Assembly (NCBI GenBank): GCA_903926565.1 | Contig: CAIYJU010000136.1 | Coordinates: 1-48,482, forward strand | Reading direction: 5' to 3' | DNA length: 48,482 nucleotides | From: an uncultured Bacteroidales bacterium | GTDB lineage: Bacteria; Bacteroidota; Bacteroidia; Bacteroidales; FEN-979 | In this document: in pieces, positions 8,666-16,880 of the stretch | Position numbering within the stretch: position 1 is the stretch's first letter | Layout of the letters: every line of letters starts with the position of its first letter | Made by a program: the position numbers and the translations under genes | Notes under the pieces: generated by a model | What the model saw: only the letters and a program-made list of their open reading frames with translations | Told to the model about the DNA's origin: nothing | The model's database searches: none

Positions 8666-9469
8666 CTATCTGTTTTCCCCTGAAACGGTTTTCATTGCCG
8701 ACAGAAGCCAGTAAGCGAAAACGATCAGCCTGATTTTCACCCGGTGTTTGAAGAGCCGCCAGGGATTCCGGTCATATCGCAGATGGATCTGGTACTGCTC
8801 CTCAAACTGTTTCCTGTAATTTTTGGCACTGATCGACTGGCCGTGCACCCTGAAACAGGCGAGGTCCTCCGCAATGTAGCCGGGATTGCCAAGTCTGGCC
8901 AGCCTGAGCCATAAGTCATAATCCATGGCAGTGGGTAACCCCATGTCAATCGGACCAGCTGCCTGCAATGCGTTTCGCCTGATATAAACCGCAGGCTGGG
9001 AGATGAAATTCTCTGTCAAGAGCCTGTTATAACTGTATTTTTCAGATAACCTGTTTTTGTAGGCGGTGATCCATCTCCTGATCTCCCGGTCATTCTCATC
9101 CACCATTCGGCAATTCCCGTAAAGCCACAGACAACCGGGATTCTGGTCGAAAAATGCTGAAACTTTCTGAAGTGCCCCGGGGAGACAGATGTCGTCGGAA
9201 TTGAGCCATCCGACAATATCCCCGGATGCCATGCCAAATCCTTTGTTCAGTGCATCCTGCATGGAATGGTCAGGTTCAGAGACAAACCTGATTTTCCCAT
9301 CGTATTTTCTGAGGATATCCAGTGTGCCATCTGTGGAGCCCCCGTCGATCACAAGGTGTTCAACGGGAACATCCACCTGCTGGGCCTGCACGCTCTCCAG
9401 CGTTCGTTCAATGAACTCAGCCTGGTTATAAGAAGGCGTGATGATCGATATTCTTTTTTGTCCGGACAT
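8666..9469 (-). CDS. Family 2 glycosyltransferase
   Basis: A 267-residue GT-A enzyme. The N-terminus reads RISIITPSYNQAEFIERTLESVQAQ, followed by HLVIDGGSTDGTLDILRKY and the acidic metal/nucleotide site GWLNSDDICLPGAL (residues about 88-101), then AMDYDLWLRLARLG. It should transfer a sugar from an NDP donor in the cytoplasm during assembly of a surface glycan. It is the last gene of the five-gene minus-strand operon, starting 6 bases after the stop of the GT9 gene. A hydrophobic stretch near the C-terminus (IRLIVFAYWLLSAM) may attach it to the membrane. Donor and acceptor cannot be read from the sequence. Confidence 0.9.
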   Translation of the reverse strand: MSGQKRISIITPSYNQAEFIERTLESVQAQQVDVPVEHLVIDGGSTDGTLDILRKYDGKIRFVSEPDHSMQDALNKGFGMASGDIVGWLNSDDICLPGALQKVSAFFDQNPGCLWLYGNCRMVDENDREIRRWITAYKNRLSEKYSYNRLLTENFISQPAVYIRRNALQAAGPIDMGLPTAMDYDLWLRLARLGNPGYIAEDLACFRVHGQSISAKNYRKQFEEQYQIHLRYDRNPWRLFKHRVKIRLIVFAYWLLSAMKTVSGENR

Positions 9470-9475
9470 CCTGAA

Positions 9476-10672
9476 TTAAATTTCAACCTTGGAATTTCTT
9501 TGAAAAGTCCGGTCAATGGCGGCAATTACCTGGTCAACCGTGATCAAATTGATATCGGCTTCTGAACCGTTTTTAAACCTTTCAGTCAGCACACGTGCCT
9601 CTTCCTTCTGATATTCCTTCGGTATAACACACTGCATGTTTATCCCTTTTACATTTGGGTATGGCACAAACCGTCCATAGTGGTTCATCTGGGAGATCAC
9701 CACAACCGGAATACCCATAGCGGCACCGATATGGACTGCCATGGTATCGTTGGTTACCAGCAGACGGGCTTTGGAGATGACTGCCGGGAGATGCTTCAGG
9801 GGGGTTTTCCCGGTTAAATCAACAAGTTTATGGTGACTCAGTTGCATGATTTCACCTGCCAGTTTCTGGTCAGGGTTACCACCTAAAATCACCACTTCCA
9901 GCTGATATTTTTGTTGGATAAAATCACAAACCGACGCAAAATTGGCGGTGCTCCATCGCCGGAATGGGAGTTGTGCTCCCGGGAATATTGCAACAAAATT
10001 CTGTGGAAGCCCCTCCGTGCCAGCACCGGTATCATCTGTATTTTCAAGAAATGGCTTGATGAATGAGACGGGCTGCTCCAGCAAGGTTTCATAAAAATTC
10101 TTATTTGCATCGAACTCAAACGAAAAGAGATCACCAGACCAGATAAGCCGCGAATACCAGCGGTCAGATATCCTTTTATAGGGAAGGAGAATATTTACGG
10201 TATCACCATGATGGCTGATACGCTCCACAGGAGAAGATATCTTTGCAACATAGTCGAAGAGCAACTCCCTCGATCTCGAGGCGTGAATGGTAACTGAATA
10301 CTGATGGTAAAGGTCACAGGCAAGCCTGACGTAGTATGGCAGATCAAGGTAGATCCGGTTTTTGTCAATCCAGATGAATTCGTCAACCACGCCGCTGTCA
10401 AAATGCACCGCAAACTCCCTGTATGCAGCATTTCCGCAAAAAGTAACATGATGGTCGCGATATTTTTCACTCTCCCTGATAACCTTGAGGAAATTCCTGA
10501 ACATGATATAATCCCCGATGGCATCCGGTTTCAGGATGAGAAGGCGTTTCTCCGCCTTTTTCCCGGGTCGCTTAAACATAAGTGAAATTGCTGCAATAAC
10601 ACAGAAAAGAACCGAGACGTACCGAAGGTAGATCCGTGCCATCGTTCGCTGAACCTGGTCTTTAAAATTCAT
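9476..10672 (-). CDS. Family 9 glycosyltransferase (heptosyltransferase-like)
   Basis: A 398-residue GT-B protein. It has an N-terminal hydrophobic segment (residues about 13-32), then RLLILKPDAIGDYIMFRNFLKVIRE, which corresponds to the GT9 opening motif, and in the second domain NFVAIFPGAQLPFRRWSTANFASV, VVILGGNPDQKLAGEI, LVDLTGKTPLKHLPAVISKA and LLVTNDTMAVHIGAAMGIPVVVI. These are the conserved features of ADP-heptose:LPS heptosyltransferases. It probably adds a sugar to LPS core or another surface glycan; the exact sugar is uncertain because GT9 members in Bacteroidetes vary. Its start overlaps the upstream GT2 stop by 11 bases. Confidence 0.9.
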   Translation of the reverse strand: MNFKDQVQRTMARIYLRYVSVLFCVIAAISLMFKRPGKKAEKRLLILKPDAIGDYIMFRNFLKVIRESEKYRDHHVTFCGNAAYREFAVHFDSGVVDEFIWIDKNRIYLDLPYYVRLACDLYHQYSVTIHASRSRELLFDYVAKISSPVERISHHGDTVNILLPYKRISDRWYSRLIWSGDLFSFEFDANKNFYETLLEQPVSFIKPFLENTDDTGAGTEGLPQNFVAIFPGAQLPFRRWSTANFASVCDFIQQKYQLEVVILGGNPDQKLAGEIMQLSHHKLVDLTGKTPLKHLPAVISKARLLVTNDTMAVHIGAAMGIPVVVISQMNHYGRFVPYPNVKGINMQCVIPKEYQKEEARVLTERFKNGSEADINLITVDQVIAAIDRTFQRNSKVEI

Positions 10673-11492
10673 TATTCACGATGTTTATTCCTGTTTCCAC
10701 GTTGTTATTCCGGTTTCTGAATTTCACGATCCAATCTGTTTGTTTTTGGGGCAAAACATTATATAACAACCTTGTAAAGGCAAACAATATCCATAAACGC
10801 ACATAAAACAACCTCCCTTTTGCAGAGTTATCCCCATAAGTTTTATAAATCGTGTATCGTTCTTTCCACGACTGAAGATAGTGTTGACTGGAAAGTCCTT
10901 TTACGTCAATGATGCATAATGGTTCGGGAAAATGGTGAAAACTCCGCTGCGCACTGTGCATCCTGTAAACAAGGTCGAAATCGGCAGCAATGGGGTATGC
11001 CAGGGAAAATCCATGTGGTTTCAATATGGTGGTACGGGTAAGCATCGCCTGGTGGCAGAAGGGCATGCCCTTCCAGAGATCATCGATGGAACCGGCCTTC
11101 TGAAGCACCCTGAAACGGGTATAGTCAGCAACACTGTCTGCATAAATAACATCTGCATTCCACGTTCTGCCCTTAAAAAGCATGGTTAGTATTCCTGGAT
11201 TTGCAAATACATCCCCTGCGTTCATAAAAATGATCCATTCTCCTGTGGCAAACCGGATTCCCTTGTTCATGGCATCGTAAATCCCCCGGTCGGGTTCAGA
11301 AACCCTGATCTTAATGTGGCTGGCGTATTCTTCAATAACCCGGAGCGTACCATCGATAGAACCGCCATCGATTACAATGAACTCTGTGAATGGATAATCC
11401 AGGCCAGCCACGCTGTCTGCAGTTATACGGAATCCCGCTGCATTATTCAGCACAACAGTAACGATGGATATGACAGGTTTTATATCATTCAT
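10662..11492 (-). CDS. Family 2 glycosyltransferase
   Basis: A 276-residue GT2 enzyme with ISIVTVVLNNAAGFRITADSV, FIVIDGGSIDGTLRVIEEY, SEPDRGIYDAMNKGIRFATGEWIIFMNAGDVF (nucleotide and metal site) and AADFDLVYRMH. The NAGD wording at the metal site and the GIYDAMNKG motif are typical of the WcaA-like branch that works on capsule and O-antigen. There is no strong membrane anchor apart from a C-terminal amphipathic stretch. It sits between the GT4-like gene (38-base gap upstream) and the GT9 gene (11-base overlap downstream) and is surely part of the same transcript. Confidence 0.9.
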   Translation of the reverse strand: MNDIKPVISIVTVVLNNAAGFRITADSVAGLDYPFTEFIVIDGGSIDGTLRVIEEYASHIKIRVSEPDRGIYDAMNKGIRFATGEWIIFMNAGDVFANPGILTMLFKGRTWNADVIYADSVADYTRFRVLQKAGSIDDLWKGMPFCHQAMLTRTTILKPHGFSLAYPIAADFDLVYRMHSAQRSFHHFPEPLCIIDVKGLSSQHYLQSWKERYTIYKTYGDNSAKGRLFYVRLWILFAFTRLLYNVLPQKQTDWIVKFRNRNNNVETGINIVNNEF

Positions 11493-11530
11493 TATTAAGG
11501 GAAAAGATCATTTTTTGTGACATAACCTCA

Positions 11531-12679
11531 CTATCTGGAAAAGATTCTGTTCAGCTCCTTTTTTACAACATTCGTTTCAAAATGTTCGTCGAATATTTTT
11601 TTTGCCCGAAGGCATTGTTCCTCATACCATTCCTGATTGGTTAACAAACGCATAATTTCACCCGCAAAACCGTCCGGATCATCTGCAACGATGAATTGAT
11701 CAGGATATCCCGGGGGCATTCCGCAAAGGCCCCTGGAGGTGTTAACCATGGGGATTCCGTAAGCCAGTGATTCAACAACCTTTACCTTCATTCCGGTTCC
11801 CTGTTTCAATGGATTGATCGAAATTTTACATGCAGGGTAAATCCCGCCAACACCGGACACATAATGTTTTTTCGTCACCCCCGGGAGATCAGGGGCATAC
11901 CTGGCAATTTTCCCGACGACAACAATTTTTATTTCAAGCGATAACAGGGGGAAGACCTTTGTGAAAAACCAATCCAGTCCTTCGATGTTATCCGCATTGT
12001 CATCCCCGATAAACAGAATATCATACTTCTTCATACAGTCGGTCCGGTCAGGGCGGGCCATGAAGATGGGGATGAAAAAATATTCAGGATGCAGTGCATT
12101 GCCGGAGAAGAATTTCATCTCTTCATGTGATAAGCAGATCACCCTGTCAAAAAGATTGACCCTGGTGATCTCTTCCTGGATGGAATCCTTCATTTCCGCG
12201 GATCCGGGTGATTTCTCATATAATTTCTGAGAAATAAAATCCTCCATCGTCAGCACTTTAACCGGATTTCCGGGCAAATTCTCTTTTAAAAGATTGGCCC
12301 AGTAAACATACCCGATGACCACAAAATCATAGGTATTGCGTTGAAGAATCCTGTGAAACTTTGATATCATCCCGGGGAAAGCATAGTCGGGAAGTAGCCT
12401 GCCAGCACTGTTTTTCCTGTTCGAAAAGAAATCCAAAAGCCGCCGGACCTGATAACCGATTCTGAAATCATATAAAAAAAGACGGTTGATAAGGTGGTTC
12501 GAATTCCCGGCATTAAAATTTTTCCAGGAACTTTTAAAATGCTTCAAACCAAGGAGATCTGTGACATACCCCATCTCCTTCAGCAGGGAGATAAATTCAA
12601 AAAAACGTGTGTTGACACCACTTTCCCGCTCATAGAAATTATGAGGATAGACAATTAATATTTTTTTTGGCACCGTCAT
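11531..12679 (-). CDS. GT4-like glycosyltransferase
   Basis: A 382-residue GT-B protein. The N-terminal domain begins KILIVYPHNFYERESGVNTRFFEFISLLKEMG. The C-terminal donor-binding domain contains YDILFIGDDNADNIEGLDWFFTKVFPLL, then INPLKQGTGMKVKVVESLAYGIPMVNTSRGLCG, which corresponds to the E-x7-E region of GT4 enzymes in a reduced form. It is predicted to be cytoplasmic and to add a sugar to a growing surface glycan. The start overlaps the stop of the upstream WbsX-like gene by 4 bases, showing tight coupling. Confidence 0.8.
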   Translation of the reverse strand: MTVPKKILIVYPHNFYERESGVNTRFFEFISLLKEMGYVTDLLGLKHFKSSWKNFNAGNSNHLINRLFLYDFRIGYQVRRLLDFFSNRKNSAGRLLPDYAFPGMISKFHRILQRNTYDFVVIGYVYWANLLKENLPGNPVKVLTMEDFISQKLYEKSPGSAEMKDSIQEEITRVNLFDRVICLSHEEMKFFSGNALHPEYFFIPIFMARPDRTDCMKKYDILFIGDDNADNIEGLDWFFTKVFPLLSLEIKIVVVGKIARYAPDLPGVTKKHYVSGVGGIYPACKISINPLKQGTGMKVKVVESLAYGIPMVNTSRGLCGMPPGYPDQFIVADDPDGFAGEIMRLLTNQEWYEEQCLRAKKIFDEHFETNVVKKELNRIFSR

Positions 12680-13755
12680 CCTGCAGAATTAATCTCACGT
12701 AATGTATCTTTGATTGCATCCAGGTATTGACGCCCCCAGCGCACATCCGGTTCGAGGTAGTTGCCTTCGGCCCACTCATTCCATGATTTGATAATGAGCA
12801 GGTTGTGTTTGCGGTTGTTCTGCATTACAAATTTGATAGCCGATTTCAGATGCTGCCGGAACAGTTCGGGTGTGGATCCCTGGAAAACCATTCCCCGGTG
12901 TTTTGACCGTGGTGTATTATCCCAGTTGGGCAATATGCATGGAATGAAATCCCTGTTTGGAAATTTATCAAACCTGTATGTTTTGACTATGTATTTATAC
13001 TTTATCACCATCGGATAACGGCTGAGTATGTGCCGTTTGAATGAGTTTTTCAGGGATCTGAAAATGTTTTCCTGGTACGTATCCACGTAGTGCCCGGCCA
13101 TATACACAGTCATTTCATTAAAACCATCCTTCCGGTAGTCCCATTTGAGATGATTGATGCCGATAAAATAGATCCCGCTGAAACCGTTTTCAATGGCCAG
13201 TTGGTTCCAGAGAGCGGTAAATGCTTTCAACTCCGGGAAAGTTGCCGGCTCATAAACAAAGAATACCGGCTTATTGTCAAGTTTGATATACCGTGGATCC
13301 CTGAACGCCTTTAACAGTGAATGAAAATGGGCAATATGATCTTCTCTTCCCGGATAGGTTTGTTCGATCAGCGTCTTATTTTGCAGTCCGTGCCAGATGC
13401 CGGTCCACGACTGGTTGGCCCAAGCAAGGCAAAACGGGAAGTCAGGTTTTCCGCTTTCGACAACCTCATTGAACGGGCGTTCAAGCAGTTGCTTCCCATT
13501 GCCAAACCAATAGTGCCAGTAGATAAAGCCGCCCAGCCCGGCATCACGGGCCAGGTTTGCCTGCGCCTCCCTGGCTTCCGGCGAACGGAGATCATAATAC
13601 CCGAGTTCGCCGGGCAGGTTAGGCTGGAAATGTCCGGGGAATAAAGGTTTGGCCTTTGCTGTATTGGTCCACTCCGTAAATCCTTCTCCCCACCATGCAT
13701 CATTTTCGGGGATGGGGTGGTATTGGGGTAAATAGAAGGCGAGAAGTGTGACCAT
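12676..13755 (-). CDS. WbsX-like glycan biosynthesis protein (glycoside hydrolase 99-like domain)
   Basis: A 359-residue protein that begins LLAFYLPQYHPIPENDAWWGEGFTEW and continues GGFIYWHYWFGNGKQLLERPFNEV and FCLAWANQSWTGIWHG, ending in LLIIKSWNEWAEGNYLEPD. These are the conserved blocks of the WbsX / GH99-like family found in O-antigen and rhamnan clusters. The family has the fold of endo-alpha-mannosidase/mannanase GH99, but its biochemical role in glycan clusters is not established. It is the first gene of the five-gene glycosyltransferase operon. Its ATG overlaps the stop of a 34-codon ORF upstream (TAATG), so it may be translated by coupling to the KilA-N transcript. Confidence 0.9.
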   Translation of the reverse strand: MVTLLAFYLPQYHPIPENDAWWGEGFTEWTNTAKAKPLFPGHFQPNLPGELGYYDLRSPEAREAQANLARDAGLGGFIYWHYWFGNGKQLLERPFNEVVESGKPDFPFCLAWANQSWTGIWHGLQNKTLIEQTYPGREDHIAHFHSLLKAFRDPRYIKLDNKPVFFVYEPATFPELKAFTALWNQLAIENGFSGIYFIGINHLKWDYRKDGFNEMTVYMAGHYVDTYQENIFRSLKNSFKRHILSRYPMVIKYKYIVKTYRFDKFPNRDFIPCILPNWDNTPRSKHRGMVFQGSTPELFRQHLKSAIKFVMQNNRKHNLLIIKSWNEWAEGNYLEPDVRWGRQYLDAIKDTLREINSAG

Positions 13756-13859
13756 TAGCTATTGAGGTTATATACAGTAAGGGATTGCTGACTAATTTGA
13801 CTTAAACTTTTTATGTTAGCTCCAATGCCTATTCTTCCTTTAGTTTCCTGATCTAACAT
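13755..13859 (-). pseudogene. 34-codon ORF, possible remnant of an N6 DNA-methylase gene start
   Basis: The ORF begins at an ATG immediately after the KilA-N stop (TAAATG) and ends in TAATG overlapping the WbsX start. Its N-terminus MLDQETKGRI resembles the start of type I restriction-modification N6 DNA methylases, which commonly begin M-(L)D-x-ETKRRI. After that the sequence (GANIKSLSQISQQSL) no longer fits. KilA-N genes do occur in type I restriction loci, so I read this as the scar of a deleted methylase gene. Only ten residues support this, so it may be chance. Confidence 0.3.
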
Positions 13860-14684
13860 TTATTTTATTTTTTTTATTTGGCTATTGCCAAGCAATGATT
13901 TCATTTGTGTGATAGCTATATGGTTGATTTGCAACAGCCGTGTATGCTGTGCCAATCCTTGATTAATAAAAACCGAGTTGATGCTTTCCAAATTTGACAA
14001 TACAACTAATTGTTCTAAGGTAGCATAATCTCTCATGTTACCTTTGCTTGTTGGATTTGCATCACGCCACTGTTTGGCTGTTTCGCCAAATAATGCCATA
14101 TTTAACAAGTCGGCTTCATCGGTATATATAATATTTATCTTGTCTTTTGAAAGTGTTACCGGAATAAGATTTTCTTTTATGGCATCTGTATGTATGCGAT
14201 AATTCACTTTCGATAAGGTTCGCTGTAAATTCCATTCTAAGTTAAGTCGGACATTTTCATCGGCTTTGAGGCGTTTGAATTCAACCAGCATGTAAATTTT
14301 GAATTCAGCACTTACCCATGATGCAAACTCCAAAGCAATATCAAGGTGTGCATAAGTTCCGCCACCACTCCCAACTTTTGAAATTATACCGATTGCATTG
14401 GTGGTATCAATCCATTTTGTTGGAGAAAGTACAAACGAATTACTTCCTGCTTCAAACATAAAGGAGTCGAATTCGACCCCTTTGAAATTTGGGTTATGAA
14501 TTTTCTCCCACAATCCTAAAAACTCAACTGTAGTGCGGCTACGCATCCAATTTTTGACAATATCCTTGGGTTCGGCTGCATTTTTGAATCTTGCTATATC
14601 AGTAATCGAAACATAATCTTCACTTCCTTTTGAAAAAAGAACAATATCAGTTCCTTTGACATTGATAGTTGTATTTTTTTTCAT
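13860..14684 (-). CDS. KilA-N domain-containing protein
   Basis: A 274-residue protein. The N-terminal ~110 residues match KilA-N (VKGTDIVLFSKGSEDYVSITDIARFKN, then NWMRSRTTVEFLGLWEKIHNPNFKGVEFD, then WIDTTNAIGIISKVGSGGGTYAHLDIALEFASWVSAEFKIYML). The C-terminal part is helical (ADLLNMALFGETAKQWRDANP, then GNMRDYATLEQLVVLSNLESINSVFI) and ends SLLGNSQIKKIK, as in Bacteroidetes homologues. KilA-N is a DNA-binding domain of phage origin; the cellular function is not established. It stands between a conserved glycan operon and an orphan antitoxin-like gene, so it belongs to an accessory patch. A -7-like element lies about 130 bases upstream at 14815-14822. Confidence 0.88.
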   Translation of the reverse strand: MKKNTTINVKGTDIVLFSKGSEDYVSITDIARFKNAAEPKDIVKNWMRSRTTVEFLGLWEKIHNPNFKGVEFDSFMFEAGSNSFVLSPTKWIDTTNAIGIISKVGSGGGTYAHLDIALEFASWVSAEFKIYMLVEFKRLKADENVRLNLEWNLQRTLSKVNYRIHTDAIKENLIPVTLSKDKINIIYTDEADLLNMALFGETAKQWRDANPTSKGNMRDYATLEQLVVLSNLESINSVFINQGLAQHTRLLQINHIAITQMKSLLGNSQIKKIK

Positions 14685-14814
14685 GAAGTCTTACGGTACA
14701 AATTAATTACGTGAAACATTATCCTTTATGCATTCAGGAATTGCAAAACGAAGCACTGGCGGCAACTCTATATGGGGATTCTCCTTTTTCCACACCGAAA
14801 GAAGTCCAGACTGG

Positions 14815-14822
14815 CAAAGATA
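14815..14822 (-). promoter_or_regulatory. Possible -7 element TATCTTTG upstream of the KilA-N gene
   Basis: TATCTTTG on the minus strand fits TAnnTTTG. It would give a leader of about 125 bases before the KilA-N ATG at 14684. No clear -33 element is visible. The leader contains a short open frame ending SRN at 14703 that I do not recognise. Confidence 0.35.
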
Positions 14823-14830
14823 ATTTATTT

Positions 14831-15313
14831 TTATGGTAGATTTTTCAGGGCCATCACCACAGGATAGATCATCCCGGCAATGAGCAGCAGGGTGATGAAA
14901 GGCCGGTTGATGTTCTGCCATTTGTAGTTCTTCCGTCTCACTGCATCCACCGCATGGTTCACACCGGCAAAGAAGAAAAAGAAGATGCAGGCGAAAAAGA
15001 TTGTTAGCTCGGCTCTTATGCCCCAGTTGCTGAAATATACAATGACTGCAACAACGGCATACGATAACAGGGCGATGTCAGATTGCCGCTGATAGTTGCT
15101 TCCAACCTCATAGCCCTTGATTTCCGCAGATTTTTTTGCAAATACCAGCCCTTCAAAACCCGAAAACCCGGCAATGGCAACGATGATCAGCGGAATCATG
15201 AAATGGAGTTGTGCCTCGGGATTGTACCCGTGGGCGAAGCCGATTTGGTAGCCGAAAAAGGTGGTGGCGCAGACAATGACAATTCGTAGAATGTCGAGGA
15301 TTTTTAGGATCAT
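14831..15313 (-). CDS. Small multi-pass membrane protein (DUF6790-like)
   Basis: A 160-residue protein with four to five hydrophobic helices: ILRIVIVCATTFFGYQIGFAHG, MIPLIIVAIAGFSGFEGLVF, IALLSYAVVAVIVYFSNWG, LTIFFACIFFFFFAGVNHAVDAV and FITLLLIAGMIYPVVMAL. The blocks FSGFEGLVFAKKSAEIKGYEVGSNYQRQSD and AGVNHAVDAVRRKNYKWQNINRP look like the DUF6790 family; this is recalled by pattern, not checked. Function is unknown. I start at the ATG at 15313; the longer frame from 15385 adds 24 residues that look non-coding. The antitoxin-like gene lies about 95 bases upstream on the same strand. Confidence 0.7.
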   Translation of the reverse strand: MILKILDILRIVIVCATTFFGYQIGFAHGYNPEAQLHFMIPLIIVAIAGFSGFEGLVFAKKSAEIKGYEVGSNYQRQSDIALLSYAVVAVIVYFSNWGIRAELTIFFACIFFFFFAGVNHAVDAVRRKNYKWQNINRPFITLLLIAGMIYPVVMALKNLP

Positions 15314-15406
15314 GGGGTCGGACTTAAATTCTGGCGTATTTAAAGGAATCCTTGGAGATATAATGAAAAATATTCTCAAGATCATTTGCAGATTGAAAAG
15401 TCCAGA

Positions 15407-15589
15407 CTACTCTTGCCATGAGCTAATTTTTTTATCTAATTCTTCCTCAGAAAGGACCTGGCCTTTATCCGCTTGTGCAAGTCCTTTATCAATCTTTTCC
15501 AGCAGAATAATCTGATCCATAATTTCATCAATTGTCACGGAATCAGGAAGTCTCTGAATCTCTGAAATTATTTTTTCTTTCGTCAGCAT
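15407..15589 (-). CDS. Orphan antitoxin-like small protein
   Basis: A 60-residue acidic protein: MLTKEKIISEIQRLPDSVT, then a helix IDEIMDQIILLEKIDKGLAQA, then LSEEELDKKISSWQE. This pattern is that of small antitoxins paired with RelE/ParE toxins in Bacteroidetes, where the antitoxin gene comes first and the toxin follows directly. Here the next minus-strand frame (below 15407) is a short non-coding gap and then a membrane protein, with no ParE-like ORF, so the toxin seems to have been lost. The gene could be a solo immunity gene or a relic. Family assignment is by pattern only. Confidence 0.6.
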   Translation of the reverse strand: MLTKEKIISEIQRLPDSVTIDEIMDQIILLEKIDKGLAQADKGQVLSEEELDKKISSWQE

Positions 15590-15636
15590 AGTCGTTCTTT
15601 TTTACAAAGTTAATATAAATCGAAAAACTGACCACT

Positions 15637-16869
15637 TTATGGGTTAATGGAAACCTTTGTCAATACCCCAAAATGGTCAGAGACATTTCCAACTACTCCG
15701 CTGGTAAAGATGATCTGCGACCCCACAACCATGATATGGGGATTCTTTTTCAGAAAGATATAATCGATCCTTCCCGGCAGGCTGCCTCCGATCGTATTGT
15801 AGATGCTTTGTGCAGGTTTCTGGTTGGCATCCGGGTAGATCTCGAGGAATGAATCTGCATATTCGCCGCTGCGCATCATGGTGTTGTAGCCTTCACTCCA
15901 GGGAAAGTCGCTCGTGGGGTTGCCATTGAAATCGCCGCAAACCAAAGAAAACGCATCCGGAGATGAAAGTTCCTTTTCAGCAACCATCAGCTTGATATGG
16001 TTAATCTGGTTGCTCTGTTCTTCATCGGAAAGGGAGGTCCGCCAGTGTGTGTGGGCAGAGAAGATGTTAAACATGCCTCCGGGGGCCTGGCAGGAAGCGT
16101 AGATTACCTTCCGGGAGGTGATGCTGGTTGTGGTGGTACTTGAAGAGACGTACCTGTCTTCCGACTGAACAACCGGATACTTTGACATTACTGCAACACC
16201 TTCCTCCCAAATATCCCAGCCATAATGCGCCCAGTTCCATACAAAGTTATAACCGGTATGGTACTTTTCGCTGATCATGCCGGAAATGACCATTGCCGCA
16301 TTGTTCGACCGGATGATCCCCTGGATGAATGCTGCATTTTTATACTGCGCACACTCCTGGAGAGCGACAAAATCGATGTCCATTTTACCAATGACATCCG
16401 AAATCATGTTGAACTTCATTTTTTGGTCTGCCTCCTGGTATGTATGTAAATTGAGGGTGAGGATGAGGTATTCATTGGCAGATACTTTGAACAGTCCCGG
16501 CTTGATGCCTGCCAGCGAGGTCTCTTTGTATGCCGGCGAACCTGTTAAAATCCGTGAAGTGCTGTCGCCGGCATCATCCCATGCATCAACCCGGATGGTA
16601 AAGGTTCCCGGATCTTCATAGGCATGGCCTAGGGAAAAATCAGCAGATTTGTTACCGGCAACCTGTGCAGTTACCTGGTCTCCCCAATCGATGTTCAGGC
16701 CGGTGATGGTGCCGTCAGGATCAGTTGCACTGCCTTTGATGGTGATGACAAGACCATCGGCAGTGGTGGAAACATTCAGCACAGGTTTCTGATTTGGGCT
16801 TTCCGGCTCTTTTGAACACCCGGAAATCATCAATCCCAAGCATAAAAATATTGCGGTAAAAATTTTCAT
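15637..16869 (-). CDS. Endonuclease/exonuclease/phosphatase-family lipoprotein with PKD-like domain
   Basis: A 410-residue lipoprotein with lipobox Cys18 (GLMISGCSKEP). Residues about 28-105 form a PKD-like Ig domain (SATDPDGTITGLNIDWGD, FSLGHAYEDPGTFTIRVDAWDDAGD). Residues about 130-405 form an EEP domain: ILTLNLHTYQ, VDFVALQECAQY (catalytic Glu), FSAHTHWR, LVCGDFNGNP (Asp/Asn pair), GRIDYIFLKK and VSDHFGVLTKV (terminal Asp-His). All active-site blocks are present, so it should be an active metal-dependent phosphodiesterase or nuclease at the cell surface or in the periplasm. The substrate could be DNA, a phosphoinositide or another phosphodiester. It ends a minus-strand pair with the VIT1-like gene (11-base gap upstream). 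Confidence 0.87.
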   Translation of the reverse strand: MKIFTAIFLCLGLMISGCSKEPESPNQKPVLNVSTTADGLVITIKGSATDPDGTITGLNIDWGDQVTAQVAGNKSADFSLGHAYEDPGTFTIRVDAWDDAGDSTSRILTGSPAYKETSLAGIKPGLFKVSANEYLILTLNLHTYQEADQKMKFNMISDVIGKMDIDFVALQECAQYKNAAFIQGIIRSNNAAMVISGMISEKYHTGYNFVWNWAHYGWDIWEEGVAVMSKYPVVQSEDRYVSSSTTTTSITSRKVIYASCQAPGGMFNIFSAHTHWRTSLSDEEQSNQINHIKLMVAEKELSSPDAFSLVCGDFNGNPTSDFPWSEGYNTMMRSGEYADSFLEIYPDANQKPAQSIYNTIGGSLPGRIDYIFLKKNPHIMVVGSQIIFTSGVVGNVSDHFGVLTKVSINP

Positions 16870-16880
16870 TTTGAGGTTAT

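Noticed and set aside
14703..14921. 72-residue minus-strand ORF before the KilA-N gene
   Set aside because: Its first half overlaps the membrane-protein gene in another frame and its second half lies in the KilA-N leader. It may hold a short leader peptide, but nothing supports this.
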